NCBI RefSeq assembly: GCF_030818955.1
Contig: NZ_JAUTBF010000001.1
Coordinates: 1,054,001-1,118,000, forward strand
Source of the DNA: Microbacterium trichothecenolyticum
GTDB taxonomy: Bacteria > Actinomycetota > Actinomycetes > Actinomycetales > Microbacteriaceae
Length of the DNA: 64,000 nucleotides
Reading direction: 5' to 3'
Made by a program: the position numbers and the translations under genes. Shown here piece by piece: positions 51,509 through 61,702 of the stretch. Numbering within the stretch: position 1 is the first letter of the stretch; each line of letters begins with the position of its first letter. Below the pieces are notes generated by a model, which made no database searches, was not told where the DNA came from, and saw nothing but the letters and a program-made list of their open reading frames with translations.

Positions 51509-52789
51509 TCAGCCGCGGGTCACGCCCGAGACGTCGTGCAGATAGCCGATCCGGCCGTCGTCGTGACGGATGACGAAGGTCTCGCCGCGGTCCTCCACCA
51601 CGAGCGCCCAGGCCGTCGGGCCGATGCGGAAGATGGGCGTACCGTAGTCATCGACGACGTCGCGCTCGACCGGAGCCAGCGCCCAGAAGGCCTGGGCGTG
51701 GTGCGGCGCGTCGTGCTCCTCGGTCTCGACGTGCCCGGACGCACCGGCGACGCCCTGCCCCTCGTCTTCGGTGCGCAGCGGTGCGAAGACGTCGGTGGTG
51801 TTGTGGTCGTCGCCGTGGGCGGGCAGCACGCTCGTCGCCGGAGCGGCGTCGTGAGCGAGATCGGTCGAACCGGTGTAGCTTCCGGGCACGGGGCCGTCGG
51901 TGTCGACGTGCGCGTTCTGCCCCTCCGCCGCCGCGACGGCCTGGGGGCGCGGGGAACGCGGCGTGCGGGGACGGGGCACCACCGGTCGGATGGGACGCGC
52001 GTTGCGGTGTGCCGCGACCTCGTCGCGACCGCGGAAGTCGAGCGAGAACGGCCGGATCCAGGGCGCCGCCACGGTCAGCACGACGCCGGCCAGCATCAGG
52101 GCGGCTTCGACCCAGATGACCCACGAGCGCGTCCAGATCGCGGTGTCGCCGTACACCGCCACGGTGTCCCAGATCCATGAGAACCACACGAGGGCGGCGA
52201 CGGAGAAGGCCACCGACGCGAACTGGTCGATTCCCAGCGACCCCACGCGGCGGATGCCCTGGGGCGACAGTCGACGCAGCACGACGAGGCCGACGGCCAC
52301 GGTGGGAAGGGCGATGGCGGGAATCCACCAGAGACCGGACGACCAGACGTTCACCCCGCCGACGAGCACACCCGAGGGGGAATCGAGGATGTTGGTGCGG
52401 AAGAACGAGACGAAGAAGGCCACGACCCAGACACCGAGCAGTGCCACTTCGCGCACCGAGAACGGACCGACACCGACGTTGGGGGCGTCACCCGACGGTC
52501 CATGACCCGACGGTGCGCTCCCCGGCAGTGCCTGCCCCGTGGGCGGCTGACCCGACGCAGCCGACGTGCCGTGCTCATCGGCGGCGGCCGAGAAGGGCTG
52601 GTCGGGAGAAGCCGCGTCCGATGCGCCGGTCTCGTCGCGCCCGGTCGACGTGCTCGCCGATCCGCTCGACGACCGGGAATCGTCGGCGGATCGGTGCTCG
52701 GGGTCGTGCGGGGCGACGGTCGCGTCGACGTCGCGGACGCTCTCGGCGTCCGGTGCCGCAGCGTCGTCGTGAGGGTTCTGATCGGTCAC
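51509..52789 (-). CDS. Hypothetical membrane protein with disordered termini
   Basis: A 426-residue protein that I do not recognise. Residues 1-105 are low-complexity (Ser, Asp, Pro, Gly, Ala). Five hydrophobic helices lie at about residues 112-260. The C-terminal 160 residues are soluble and end in a strand-rich part (FRIGPTAWALVVEDRGE, HDDGRIGYLHDV). The position between dnaE and hisD is kept in related genomes as far as I know, but that is memory, not shown here. Confidence 0.7.
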   Translation of the reverse strand: MTDQNPHDDAAAPDAESVRDVDATVAPHDPEHRSADDSRSSSGSASTSTGRDETGASDAASPDQPFSAAADEHGTSAASGQPPTGQALPGSAPSGHGPSGDAPNVGVGPFSVREVALLGVWVVAFFVSFFRTNILDSPSGVLVGGVNVWSSGLWWIPAIALPTVAVGLVVLRRLSPQGIRRVGSLGIDQFASVAFSVAALVWFSWIWDTVAVYGDTAIWTRSWVIWVEAALMLAGVVLTVAAPWIRPFSLDFRGRDEVAAHRNARPIRPVVPRPRTPRSPRPQAVAAAEGQNAHVDTDGPVPGSYTGSTDLAHDAAPATSVLPAHGDDHNTTDVFAPLRTEDEGQGVAGASGHVETEEHDAPHHAQAFWALAPVERDVVDDYGTPIFRIGPTAWALVVEDRGETFVIRHDDGRIGYLHDVSGVTRG

Positions 52790-52879
52790 GGTGGTCCTTT
52801 CGGCGGGCGGCGGAACGCCCGGTCATCCTATCCAGCGGGCTTTTGGCATCCACTGGGCTTGCGGCTCTCGACGGGGATG

Positions 52880-55800
52880 TCAGCCGAGGCAGTTGGGGCC
52901 GAGGAGGCCCTTGAGCTCGCCGAACAGGTCGGCGGTCACGCGCACCGGCAGGGGAACCTCGAAGACCTTCGCGGTGCCGCCTTTGTGAAGTTTGAGAACA
53001 ACCTCTGTGTCGCCTGCGTGCCGGCGCAGCATCTGAGCCAACTCGCCGACGAGCGCCTCGCTCGCGCGCTGCTCCGGCACCATCAGCGTCAGGCCTCCCG
53101 CTTCGTCGAGACCCTCGAGGTCGGGGGCGAACGCACTCTGCGCGTGCAGATTCAGCCCGTCGTCGCGGCGCGACACGCGTCCGCGCACGACCATGATGCT
53201 GTCGGCGACGAGAGCCGGGGCGAACTCGGCGTACGTCTTGCCCATGAACATGACGGTCACCTCGCCGTTGAAGTCCTCGACGGTGACCATGCCGTACGGG
53301 TTGCCGCTCTGTTTCGCCACGCGATGCTGCACGCTGGTCAGCAGGCCCGCGACCGTCACCTGGTCGCCGTCTTGCACGTCTTCGGACGACAACAGGTCGT
53401 GGATCGAGATCGAGGCGTGCTTGGCCAACGGAACCTCGAGACCCGCGAGCGGGTGATCGGAGACGTACAGCCCCAGCATCTCGCGCTCGAAGGCCAGCTT
53501 GTCTTTCTTCGTCCACTCCGGGCGCTCGGGCACCTTGACGACCTGCTGCGGCTCGTCCCACAGGGAGTCGAAGTCGAAACCGACCTCGCCGTTGGCCTCG
53601 CGGCGCTTGTCGAGCACGGCGCCCTCGCAGGCGTCTTCGTGCACCTCGATGAGCGCGCGGCGCGTCGACCCGAGCGAGTCGAAGGCCCCCGCCTTGATGA
53701 GCGACTCGACCGTCCGCTTGTTGGCGACGTGCATCGGCACCTTCGCCAGGAAGTCGTGGAACGACGTGTACTTGGCCTCCTGACGCGCGGCGACGATCCC
53801 GTCGACGACGTTCGCGCCGACGTTGCGCACCGCGCCCAGGCCGAAGCGGATGTCTTCCCCCACGGCGGCGAAGAAGCGGATCGACTCGTTGACGTCGGGC
53901 GGCAGGACCTTGATACCCATGCGGCGGCACTCGTTGAGGTACACCGCCATTTTGTCTTTGGAATCGCCGACGCTGGTGAGGAGCGCCGCCATGTACTCGG
54001 CGGGATAGTGGGCCTTCAGGTACGCCGTCCAGTACGAGACGAGCCCGTAGGCGGCGGTGTGGGCCTTGTTGAAGGCGTAGTCGGCGAACGACTCGAGCAC
54101 CTTCCACAGCGTCTGCTGAGCGACCTCGCCGAAGCCGCGCTCGGTCATGCCGCCGAAGAAGATCTCCTTCTGCTTGTCGAGCTCGCTCTTCTTCTTCTTG
54201 CCCATCGCGCGGCGCAGCAGGTCGGCCTGGCCGAGCGTGTAGCCGGCGACGCGCTGCGCGACGGCCATCACCTGCTCCTGGTACACGATGAGGCCGTACG
54301 TCGTGTCGAGGATGTCGGCCAGCGGCTCCTCGAGCTCGGGATGGATCGGCTCGATCTCCTGCTGCTTGTTCTTTCGCAGCGCGTAGTTGATGTGCGAGTT
54401 CACGCCCATGGGACCCGGTCGGTAAAGCGCGAGCACCGCCGAGATGTCTTCGAAGTTGTCGGGGCGCATCAGGCGCAGGAGGGAGCGCATGGGCCCGCCG
54501 TCGAGCTGGAACACGCCCAGCGTGTCGCCCCGGGCGAGCAGTTCGTAGGATGCCGCGTCGTCGAGCGCGAGGTCTTCGAGCACGAGCGGGTGGCCGCGGT
54601 TGGCCTCGATGTTGTCGAGGGCGTCATTGATGATGGTGAGGTTGCGAAGCCCCAAGAAGTCCATCTTGATGAGGCCGAGCGACTCGCACGCCGGGTAGTC
54701 GAACTGTGTGACGATCTGACCGTCTTGCTCGCGACGCATGATCGGGATGATGTCGATCAGCGGCTCGCTCGACATGATCACGCCGGCCGCGTGCACGCCC
54801 CACTGGCGCTTGAGGTTCTCGAGCCCGAGCGCGGTGTCGAACACCGTCTTGGCCTCGGCGTCGGTCTCGATCAGCGTGCGGAACTCGCTCGCCTCTTTGT
54901 ACCGGGGGTGCTCGGGGTTGAACATGCCGTCGAGCGGCATGTCTTTGCCCATGACCGCAGGCGGCATGGCCTTGGTGAGCTTGTCGCCCATGCTGAAGGG
55001 GAAGCCGAGCACACGGCCGGCGTCTTTCAGGGCCTGCTTGGCCTTGATCGTGCCGTAGGTGACGATCTGCGCGACGCGCTCGTCGCCGTACTTCTCGGTG
55101 ACGTACTGGATCACTTCGCCGCGACGACGGTCGTCGAAGTCGACGTCGAAGTCGGGCATGGAGACGCGGTCGGGGTTGAGGAAGCGCTCGAAGATGAGGC
55201 CGTGCTGGAGCGGGTCGAGGTCGGTGATCTTCATGGCGTACGCGACCATCGAGCCGGCGCCCGAGCCACGACCGGGACCGACGCGGATGCCGTTGCGCTT
55301 GGCCCAGTTGATGAAGTCGGCGACCACGAGGAAGTACCCCGGGAATCCCATCTGGAGGATGACGTCGGTCTCGTACTCGGCCTGCTTGCGCACGTCGTCG
55401 GGGATGCCGCCGGGATAGCGGTCGTGCAGGCCGTTCTCGACCTCTTTGATCATCCAGCTGCCCTCGGTCTCGCCGTCGGGCACCGGGAAGCGGGGCATGT
55501 AGTTGGCCGAGGTGTCGAACTCGACGTTGCAGCGCTCGGCGATGAGCAGCGTGCTGTCGCACGCCTCGGGGTGATCGCGGAACACCTGGCGCATCTCGGC
55601 GGGCGACTTGACGTAGTATCCGTCGCCGTCGAACTTGAAGCGCTTCGGGTCGTCGAGCGTCGACCCCGACTGCACGCACAGCAGGGCGGCGTGGCTCGTC
55701 GCGTCGTGCTGGTGCGTGTAGTGCAGGTCGTTGGTGCCCACGAGCGGGATGCCGAGGTCTTTCGACAGCTTGAGCAGGTCGCCCATGACGCGACGCTCGA

Positions 55801-56392
55801 TCGACAGGCCGTGATCCATGATCTCGGCGAAGTAGTTGTCTTTGCCGAAGATGTCTTGGAACTCGGCCGCTGCCGCCCGGGCGGCCTCGTACTGCCCCAG
55901 ACGCAGGCGCGTCTGCACCTCGCCCGAGGGGCAGCCGGTCGTGGCGATGAGGCCCTTGCTGTACGTCTGCAGCAGTTCGCGGTCCATGCGGGGCTTGAAG
56001 TAGTACCCCTCCATGCTCGCCTTCGAGGACAGGCGGAAGAGGTTGTGCATGCCCTGCGTCGTCTCGGACAGCAGGGTCATATGGGTGTACGCGCCCGAGC
56101 CCGAGACGTCGTCGCTCTGCTGCTCGGGGGTGCCCCAGCGCACGCGCGTCTTGTCGGAACGGTGCGTGCCGGGGGTGACGTACGCCTCGATGCCGATGAT
56201 GGGTTTGATGCCGGCGTCTTTCGCCGTCTTGTAGAACTCGAAGGCGGCGAAGGTGTTGCCGTGGTCGGTGACGGCGATCGCCGGCATGCCCTGTTTGACG
56301 GCCTCTTGCACCATCGGCCCGATGCGGGCCGCTCCGTCGAGCATCGAATACTCGCTATGCACATGAAGATGAACGAAGGAGTCTGCTGCCAC
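52880..56392 (-). CDS. dnaE: DNA polymerase III subunit alpha
   Basis: Main replicative polymerase. The 1170-residue protein has an N-terminal PHP domain (HLHVHSEYSMLDG, VTDHGN), the palm with PGRGSGAGSMVAYA and the catalytic PDFDVDFDDRRR, fingers, tandem HhH, OB domain (VTVAGLLTSVQHR) and C-terminal tau-binding part. The PHP metal ligands look intact, so proofreading may be intrinsic, as in mycobacterial DnaE1. The GTG at 56392 lies 6 nt after TACACT. Confidence 0.97.
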   Translation of the reverse strand: MAADSFVHLHVHSEYSMLDGAARIGPMVQEAVKQGMPAIAVTDHGNTFAAFEFYKTAKDAGIKPIIGIEAYVTPGTHRSDKTRVRWGTPEQQSDDVSGSGAYTHMTLLSETTQGMHNLFRLSSKASMEGYYFKPRMDRELLQTYSKGLIATTGCPSGEVQTRLRLGQYEAARAAAAEFQDIFGKDNYFAEIMDHGLSIERRVMGDLLKLSKDLGIPLVGTNDLHYTHQHDATSHAALLCVQSGSTLDDPKRFKFDGDGYYVKSPAEMRQVFRDHPEACDSTLLIAERCNVEFDTSANYMPRFPVPDGETEGSWMIKEVENGLHDRYPGGIPDDVRKQAEYETDVILQMGFPGYFLVVADFINWAKRNGIRVGPGRGSGAGSMVAYAMKITDLDPLQHGLIFERFLNPDRVSMPDFDVDFDDRRRGEVIQYVTEKYGDERVAQIVTYGTIKAKQALKDAGRVLGFPFSMGDKLTKAMPPAVMGKDMPLDGMFNPEHPRYKEASEFRTLIETDAEAKTVFDTALGLENLKRQWGVHAAGVIMSSEPLIDIIPIMRREQDGQIVTQFDYPACESLGLIKMDFLGLRNLTIINDALDNIEANRGHPLVLEDLALDDAASYELLARGDTLGVFQLDGGPMRSLLRLMRPDNFEDISAVLALYRPGPMGVNSHINYALRKNKQQEIEPIHPELEEPLADILDTTYGLIVYQEQVMAVAQRVAGYTLGQADLLRRAMGKKKKSELDKQKEIFFGGMTERGFGEVAQQTLWKVLESFADYAFNKAHTAAYGLVSYWTAYLKAHYPAEYMAALLTSVGDSKDKMAVYLNECRRMGIKVLPPDVNESIRFFAAVGEDIRFGLGAVRNVGANVVDGIVAARQEAKYTSFHDFLAKVPMHVANKRTVESLIKAGAFDSLGSTRRALIEVHEDACEGAVLDKRREANGEVGFDFDSLWDEPQQVVKVPERPEWTKKDKLAFEREMLGLYVSDHPLAGLEVPLAKHASISIHDLLSSEDVQDGDQVTVAGLLTSVQHRVAKQSGNPYGMVTVEDFNGEVTVMFMGKTYAEFAPALVADSIMVVRGRVSRRDDGLNLHAQSAFAPDLEGLDEAGGLTLMVPEQRASEALVGELAQMLRRHAGDTEVVLKLHKGGTAKVFEVPLPVRVTADLFGELKGLLGPNCLG

Positions 56393-56398
56393 GTATCG

Positions 56399-56404
56399 AG
56401 TGTA
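56399..56404 (-). promoter_or_regulatory. dnaE -10 element, leaderless
   Basis: TACACT on the minus strand, 6 nt before the GTG at 56392. Confidence 0.5.
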
Positions 56405-56539
56405 CGTTCGGCCTCCGACATCGACCGAGGAAGTTCACGGCACCCGCCCAGCCGGCGCCGCCGCCCCGGGCGCGTCGCTCGAGCTCCGGCATCCCGTGCA
56501 CCACGGACGCCGTGACGCCGCCCGGCGCGAAGGGGCGCG

Positions 56540-57463
56540 TCAGACGCCGTCGCTCAGGATCTCCAGCGCGTGCGCGAGATCGGCGGGGTAGGCCGACACG
56601 AAGCTCGCCCACTCCCCCGTGCCCGGGTGGGCGAAGGCGAGGCGATGCGCGTGCAGCCACTGACGTGTGAGCCCGAGTCGCGCGGACAGCGTCGGATCGG
56701 CTCCGTACAGCGGGTCTCCCGCACACGGGTGGCGGTGGGCGGCCATGTGCACCCGGATCTGGTGGGTGCGTCCGGTCTCGAGATGGATCTCGAGCAACGA
56801 CGCCCGCGGAAAGGCCTCGAGGGTCTCGTAGTGCGTCACGGAGTCCTTGCCGTCGGGGGTGACGGCGAACTTCCACGAGTGATGGGGATGCCGACCGATC
56901 GGCGCGTCGATCGTGCCGGCCAGCGGGTCGGGGTGCCCCTGCACGACGGCGTGGTAGATCTTGTCGACCTCGCGCTCCTTGAACGCGCTCTTGAGCACGG
57001 TATAGGCCCGCTCGGTCTTGGCGACGACCATGAGGCCGCTCGTGCCGGCGTCCAGGCGGTGCACGACGCCGCGTCGCTCGGCCGGACCGCTCGTCGCGAT
57101 GCGGAAGCCCGCGGCGGCGAGGGCACCGAGCACCGTGGGCCCCTCCCACCCGACGGACGGATGGGCGGCGACGCCGGCCGGCTTGTCGACGACGACGATG
57201 TCATCGTCGTCGTGCACGATCCCCAGATCGGGCACCTCGACGGGAACGATCTCGGGCTCGCGCCGGGGCTCCCATTCGACGCTCAGCCAGGAGCCGGCCC
57301 GCAAGCGGTCGGAGCGGCCCGCGACGCGCCCGTCGACGCTCACGCCTCCTGCATCGGCCACCTCGGCCGCGAACGTGCGCGAGAAGCCGAGCATCTTGGC
57401 CAGACCCTGGTCGATGCGCGTTCCGTCGAGCCCGTCGGGGACGGGCAGGCTCCGTGACTCCAT
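56540..57463 (-). CDS. rluD: 23S rRNA pseudouridine synthase, RluD type
   Basis: A 307-residue RluA-family synthase with an N-terminal S4 domain and the catalytic Asp in [15 protein letters not shown] near residue 138. It probably modifies uridines in helix 69. It starts 1 nt after the lspA stop. The lspA-rluD order is common in bacteria. Confidence 0.93.
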   Translation of the reverse strand: MESRSLPVPDGLDGTRIDQGLAKMLGFSRTFAAEVADAGGVSVDGRVAGRSDRLRAGSWLSVEWEPRREPEIVPVEVPDLGIVHDDDDIVVVDKPAGVAAHPSVGWEGPTVLGALAAAGFRIATSGPAERRGVVHRLDAGTSGLMVVAKTERAYTVLKSAFKEREVDKIYHAVVQGHPDPLAGTIDAPIGRHPHHSWKFAVTPDGKDSVTHYETLEAFPRASLLEIHLETGRTHQIRVHMAAHRHPCAGDPLYGADPTLSARLGLTRQWLHAHRLAFAHPGTGEWASFVSAYPADLAHALEILSDGV

Positions 57464-57464
57464 G

Positions 57465-58055
57465 TCAGCGCATGCCCGGCTCGCTCGACGCGTCGACCGC
57501 ACCGCCGTCGGTCTCGGCGGGTTGGCGTGCACGCGACGCGCGGGTCTCGCGGGTGCCGTCGAGTCGCAGGCCGAACAACACGAGGAGCGCCACCGAGATC
57601 ATCATCGACACGATGAACACATCGGCGACGTTGTAGATCGCGGGCATCATCCACGGCGTCGAGATGAAGTCGACGACGTGGCCCACCGGGAACCCGGGTT
57701 CGCGCAGCAGGCGATCGGTGAGGTTCCCGAGCACGCCGCCCAGCAGCAGACCGAGCACGATCGCCCACAGGCGCGAGCGTACGCGGCGCACGGCGAGGAA
57801 GACGATCACGCCGGCGACGACCGCGAGGGCGATGGTGAACAACCACGTGACGCCCTCGCCGAGCGAGAAGGCGGCCCCGGGGTTGCGGACGAGGTACAGC
57901 TGCAGCACGTCGCCGAAGACCGGGACGACGCGCTCCGGAGGGAGATTGTCGATGGCGACGGTCTTCGCCAACTGGTCGGCGGCCAGCACCACCACCGCAA
58001 GGATCGCGATGACGATGCCGGCCGCCGCCGGACGCAGAGGAGATCGACTGCGCAA
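57465..58055 (-). CDS. lspA: Lipoprotein signal peptidase
   Basis: Aspartyl protease that cleaves prolipoprotein signals in the membrane. The 196-residue protein has four helices, [19 protein letters not shown] (first catalytic Asp) and YNVADVFI (second). The last 30 residues are a hydrophilic tail. It is 9 nt downstream of divIVA. Confidence 0.95.
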   Translation of the reverse strand: MRSRSPLRPAAAGIVIAILAVVVLAADQLAKTVAIDNLPPERVVPVFGDVLQLYLVRNPGAAFSLGEGVTWLFTIALAVVAGVIVFLAVRRVRSRLWAIVLGLLLGGVLGNLTDRLLREPGFPVGHVVDFISTPWMMPAIYNVADVFIVSMMISVALLVLFGLRLDGTRETRASRARQPAETDGGAVDASSEPGMR

Positions 58056-58064
58056 AGAGTGGTC

Positions 58065-58679
58065 CTACAGGCCGATCGCCGACACCGGCGTCGAGCCCGA
58101 GGACGATGCCGTGGTGTCGAGGTCGCGGAGCTGACCCTCGATGTAGCTGCGCAGCTGCGAACGGTAGTCGCGCTCGAAGTTGCGGAGCTCGGTGATGCGG
58201 CCCTCGAGGACGGTGCGCTCCTTCTCGAGACGGGCACGCTCTTCGCGGCCCTTCTGCTCGGCCTCGGCGAGGATCGACGCGGCCTGGGCCTGCGCCTCGC
58301 TGACGAGCTGATCGCGCTGGGCCTTGCCCTCGGCGACGTGCTCGTCGTGCAGACGCTGAGCGAGCTCGATGATGCCGGCACTCTGCGCCGCGGGAGCCGC
58401 GTCGTCGGCGGCGGGGGCCGCAGCCACGGGAGCCGGGGACTCGGCCACGACGGGCTGCGCCGCCTGCGGCGCCTCGGCCGCGGGGGCAACGGCCGGGGCG
58501 GCCTCACCCGACTCGTAGGCAGCGAGCTTGGCCTTCAGCTCTTCGTTCTCGGCGATCGTCTTGCGCCACTCGACGACGATCTCGTCGAGGAAGTCGTCGA
58601 CCTCGTCGGGGTCGAAGCCCTCCTTGAAGCGGACGTGCTGGAACTGCTTGGTGACGACGTCATCGGGGGTCAGTGCCAT
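58065..58679 (-). CDS. divIVA: DivIVA / Wag31 polar growth protein
   Basis: A 204-residue coiled-coil protein. The membrane-binding N-domain (LTPDDVVTKQFQ, GFDPDEVDDFLDEIV) is followed by a coiled coil, an Ala/Pro-rich linker (residues 60-105) and a second coiled coil (residues 110-185). It marks poles and recruits wall synthesis in actinobacteria. Confidence 0.95.
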   Translation of the reverse strand: MALTPDDVVTKQFQHVRFKEGFDPDEVDDFLDEIVVEWRKTIAENEELKAKLAAYESGEAAPAVAPAAEAPQAAQPVVAESPAPVAAAPAADDAAPAAQSAGIIELAQRLHDEHVAEGKAQRDQLVSEAQAQAASILAEAEQKGREERARLEKERTVLEGRITELRNFERDYRSQLRSYIEGQLRDLDTTASSSGSTPVSAIGL

Positions 58680-58799
58680 GGTGTTTCCTCTTTCGAGAGC
58701 TCTGAGTTGGAACTATTGGGGTGTCGCACCGGGGCGTACCGCTTCGGGACAGCATAGCCGTCGCCCTCCGTCGGTGTCGAAGGACGGCAGCTCCGAGAG

Positions 58800-59102
58800 T
58801 TATAGGGCAGCGAGCGACCGGGTGACACTCAGCAGCAAGAAGCAGACGAACAGGGTGATCGCGAAACCGAAATCGAACGCGATACCGCCGACGCGGAGCG
58901 GGGGAATGATACGGCGAATGAGCTTGATCGGCGGATCTGTCACGGTGTACACGATCTCCGCCGCAACCAAGGTCGCGCCGCGCGGACGCCACTCACGGTT
59001 GAACATCGGGATGTACTCGAGCACGAGGCGCGCGAGCAGCAGAACGATGTAGATGAAGAGGATCGCGCTGAGGACGGAGCCGATCAGGCTGACAACGGCC
59101 AC
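58800..59102 (-). CDS. YggT family membrane protein
   Basis: A 100-residue protein with two hydrophobic helices and the YggT loop VTDPPIKLIRRIIPPLRVGG. Role unknown, linked to division or osmotic response by gene position. It follows sepF by 5 nt. Confidence 0.9.
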   Translation of the reverse strand: MAVVSLIGSVLSAILFIYIVLLLARLVLEYIPMFNREWRPRGATLVAAEIVYTVTDPPIKLIRRIIPPLRVGGIAFDFGFAITLFVCFLLLSVTRSLAAL

Positions 59103-59107
59103 GGGTC

Positions 59108-59581
59108 TTACGGCGACGTGAAGGGCACGCCCTCGGGGTCGGCCTGAGCGATCGCACCATCGCCGGACACGGCGATGTTCTCGGGCGAGAGCAGGAAGAC
59201 CTTGCTCGTCACCCGTTCGATGCGACCGTACAGCCCGAGCGAGAGACCGCTCGCGAAGTCGATCAGGCGACGCGCGTCGGCGTCGCTCATCTGCGACAGG
59301 TTGATGATGACCGGGATGCCCTCGCGGAAGTTCTCGGCGATCGTCTGCGCGTCACGGTACTGCTTGGGGTGCACCGTGAGGATCTCACTGACCGGACCGA
59401 CCGAGGGCTGACGCACCACAGCGGGGCGGTGCAGCGGGGTCACCGGGGCAGCCTTTTCGACGGGTGCGACCTGCGTCGGCTGCTGCTTCCGCGCGATGGG
59501 CTGCGGCGCAGTCTCCTCATAGGTCTCTTCCTCATCGGCGAGGCCCAGGTACACCATCGTCTTCTTGAGGGGGTTCGACAT
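59108..59581 (-). CDS. sepF: Cell division protein SepF
   Basis: Membrane anchor that binds FtsZ. The 157-residue protein has an N-terminal amphipathic helix, a linker, and the SepF beta domain ([23 protein letters not shown] region, shortened here). In actinobacteria, which lack FtsA, it is the main Z-ring tether. Confidence 0.95.
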   Translation of the reverse strand: MSNPLKKTMVYLGLADEEETYEETAPQPIARKQQPTQVAPVEKAAPVTPLHRPAVVRQPSVGPVSEILTVHPKQYRDAQTIAENFREGIPVIINLSQMSDADARRLIDFASGLSLGLYGRIERVTSKVFLLSPENIAVSGDGAIAQADPEGVPFTSP

Positions 59582-59612
59582 CGCTTCCTCCGTTCGCTCG
59601 TCTGGTTCGAGG

Positions 59613-60296
59613 CTAGTCGCGCGGGGGCCTCGGGCCCGTGATTGCGGACCCGATCCGCAGGTGTGTCGCGCCCATCGCGATCGCCTCGGGGAAATCGCCC
59701 GTCATGCCCGCCGAGATCCACCCGGCATCCGGCACGACACGACGCGCGTCGTCGGCGGATCGTCGCAGCCGCTCGAAGGCCCGCGCCGGCTCCTCGTCGA
59801 GCGGGGCGACGGCCATGACGCCGCGCAGGCGCAGGCTCGGCAGGCCCGCCACGTGCGCGGCGAGTTCCTCGACTCCCGCCGGGGCCACCCCTCCGCGGCC
59901 CGGGTCATCCGTCAGGTTCACCTGCAGCAAGACGTCGAGGATGCCGTCTGCCCCGGCCGCGTCGAGCGCGTCGGCGATGCGCGCACGATCGACCGAATGC
60001 ACGGCATCCGCACTCGCCCGCACCGCGCGCGCCTTGTTCGTCTGGGCCTGGCCGATGAAGTGCCAGGTGAGATCCCGGATGCCGGTGAGTTCCGCGCGTT
60101 TGGCCGTGAGCTCCTGCTGCCTGTTCTCGCCGACGTGGCGCACGCCGAGCGCGTGCAGGTCGGTGACGAGGGATGCGGGGTGGAACTTCGTCACGACGAT
60201 GCGGGTGACCTCCGCGGGGTCGCGGTGCGCCGCGCGGGCGGCATCCCGAATTCGCTCGTCGACGGCGGCGAGGCGGTCGGCCAGGGCGGTGTCCAT
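59613..60296 (-). CDS. PLP homeostasis protein YggS
   Basis: A 227-residue alanine racemase-like barrel. The PLP lysine lies in [10 protein letters not shown] near residue 35; [12 protein letters not shown] and [13 protein letters not shown] are family typical. It keeps free PLP in balance and has no known catalytic role. 31 nt upstream of sepF. Confidence 0.92.
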   Translation of the reverse strand: MDTALADRLAAVDERIRDAARAAHRDPAEVTRIVVTKFHPASLVTDLHALGVRHVGENRQQELTAKRAELTGIRDLTWHFIGQAQTNKARAVRASADAVHSVDRARIADALDAAGADGILDVLLQVNLTDDPGRGGVAPAGVEELAAHVAGLPSLRLRGVMAVAPLDEEPARAFERLRRSADDARRVVPDAGWISAGMTGDFPEAIAMGATHLRIGSAITGPRPPRD

Positions 60297-60316
60297 GCTG
60301 CTCCTTCGACGACGAG

Positions 60317-60344
60317 AGCGGGCCCGGTGGACACCGGGCCCGCT
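60317..60344 (-). terminator. ftsZ terminator
   Basis: A 12-bp perfect stem (AGCGGGCCCGGT / ACCGGGCCCGCT) with a 4-nt loop, 19 nt past ftsZ. The yggS-sepF-yggT genes may rely on read-through or their own promoter. Confidence 0.85.
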
Positions 60345-60363
60345 TTCGGCGGAACTCTCGCGC

Positions 60364-61551
60364 TTACTTCAGGAAGTCGGGCACGTCGAGGTCGTCGTCG
60401 GCGTAGCCGCCGTCGTACGAGGTCTCGGGCACCCGGGCGGTGACGGGCGCCGGCTCGGGACGACGCTCGGTCGGGCGCTCGGCTGCGCTCTTCTGCTCTT
60501 GCGCGGCGTCGAGGTCGCGCGCCACGTCGTCGGCGGGGATGGCCGGAACGACGGGTGCCGTGACGGGACGTTGCGCGCCGACCGCGTCGATGCGCAACGA
60601 GGGCTCTCCGCCGTCGAAACCCGCGGCGATGACGGTGACGCGCACCTCGTCGCCGAGAGTGTCGTCGATGACCGTACCGAAGATGATGTTGGCTTCGGGG
60701 TGCGCTGCCTCTTTGACCAGCTGGGCCGCGTCGTTGATCTCGAAGATGCCGAGGTTCGATCCGCCCTGGATCGACAACAGCACGCCGTGCGCGCCCTCGA
60801 TCGATGCCTCGAGGAGGGGCGATTCGACGGCGAGCTCGGCGGCCTTGATGGCGCGATCCGCTCCCCGCGCCGAGCCGATGCCCATCAGGGCCGACCCCGC
60901 ACCCTGCATGACCGACTTGACGTCGGCGAAGTCGAGGTTGATGAGACCGGGGGTCGTGATGAGGTCGGTGATGCCCTGGACACCGGCGAGCAGCACCTGG
61001 TCGGCCGTGGCGAAGGCCTCGATCATCGAGATGCCGCGGTCGCTGATCTCGAGGAGACGGTCGTTGGGGACGACGATGAGGGTGTCGACCTCTTCCTTCA
61101 GGCGCCCGACACCGCCCTCGGCCTGGCTCTGGCGACGGCGGCCCTCGAACGAGAAGGGCTTGGTCACGACACCGATGGTCAGCGCGCCGATCGACTTGGC
61201 GATCTTGGCGACGACGGGCGCCCCACCCGTGCCGGTGCCACCGCCCTCGCCGGCGGTCACGAAGACCATGTCGGCGCCGCGCAGGGCCTCTTCGATCTCT
61301 TCCGCGTGATCCTCGGCGGCGCGTCGACCGACCTCGGGGTCGGCTCCGGCGCCGAGCCCGCGCGTGAGCTCGCGACCGACGTCGAGCTTGACGTCGGCGT
61401 CGCTCATGAGCAGCGCCTGGGCGTCGGTGTTGATCGCGATGAACTCCACGCCGCGCAGGCCGAGCTCGATCATGCGGTTGACGGCGTTGACGCCGCCCCC
61501 GCCCACACCGACGACCTTGATCACGGCGAGGTAGTTCTGGTTGTGGCTCAT
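60364..61551 (-). CDS. ftsZ: Cell division protein FtsZ
   Basis: Tubulin-like GTPase that forms the Z ring. The 395-residue protein has [13 protein letters not shown], the signature [10 protein letters not shown] near residue 103, the T7 loop [11 protein letters not shown] and the C-terminal SepF-binding peptide [16 protein letters not shown] precedes the ATG. An AT-richer region with inverted repeats lies upstream. Confidence 0.97.
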   Translation of the reverse strand: MSHNQNYLAVIKVVGVGGGGVNAVNRMIELGLRGVEFIAINTDAQALLMSDADVKLDVGRELTRGLGAGADPEVGRRAAEDHAEEIEEALRGADMVFVTAGEGGGTGTGGAPVVAKIAKSIGALTIGVVTKPFSFEGRRRQSQAEGGVGRLKEEVDTLIVVPNDRLLEISDRGISMIEAFATADQVLLAGVQGITDLITTPGLINLDFADVKSVMQGAGSALMGIGSARGADRAIKAAELAVESPLLEASIEGAHGVLLSIQGGSNLGIFEINDAAQLVKEAAHPEANIIFGTVIDDTLGDEVRVTVIAAGFDGGEPSLRIDAVGAQRPVTAPVVPAIPADDVARDLDAAQEQKSAAERPTERRPEPAPVTARVPETSYDGGYADDDLDVPDFLK

Positions 61552-61588
61552 GCCGGCCTCCGTTTGTCCCCGAACCCGAAACTCTAAA

Positions 61589-61628
61589 CCTCATGTTGAG
61601 GGTTAAAGAATTGCCCGGTATGCAATTC
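61589..61628 (-). promoter_or_regulatory. Inverted repeats upstream of ftsZ
   Basis: CCTCATGTTGAGG (61589-61601) and GAATTGC-7-GCAATTC (61608-61628) stand in the most AT-rich stretch of the region, 38-77 nt before ftsZ. They may be operators or promoter parts. Confidence 0.45.
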
Positions 61629-61702
61629 CTTAGCTCGAAGGTAGGCGGCGCGAAGGAGCCTGCCCGAGCGACACGCGGCGTGTCGGATTATCCCCTCGGA
61701 TA

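Noticed and set aside
52502..56515. 1337-codon plus-strand open frame across dnaE
   Set aside because: It mirrors dnaE codon positions and has no recognisable motif; it is a shadow of the polymerase gene.
56405..56539. Coding-like minus frame (VVHGMPELERRAR) between rluD and dnaE
   Set aside because: No start or recognisable fold; most likely chance in a GC-rich gap that also holds the dnaE promoter.
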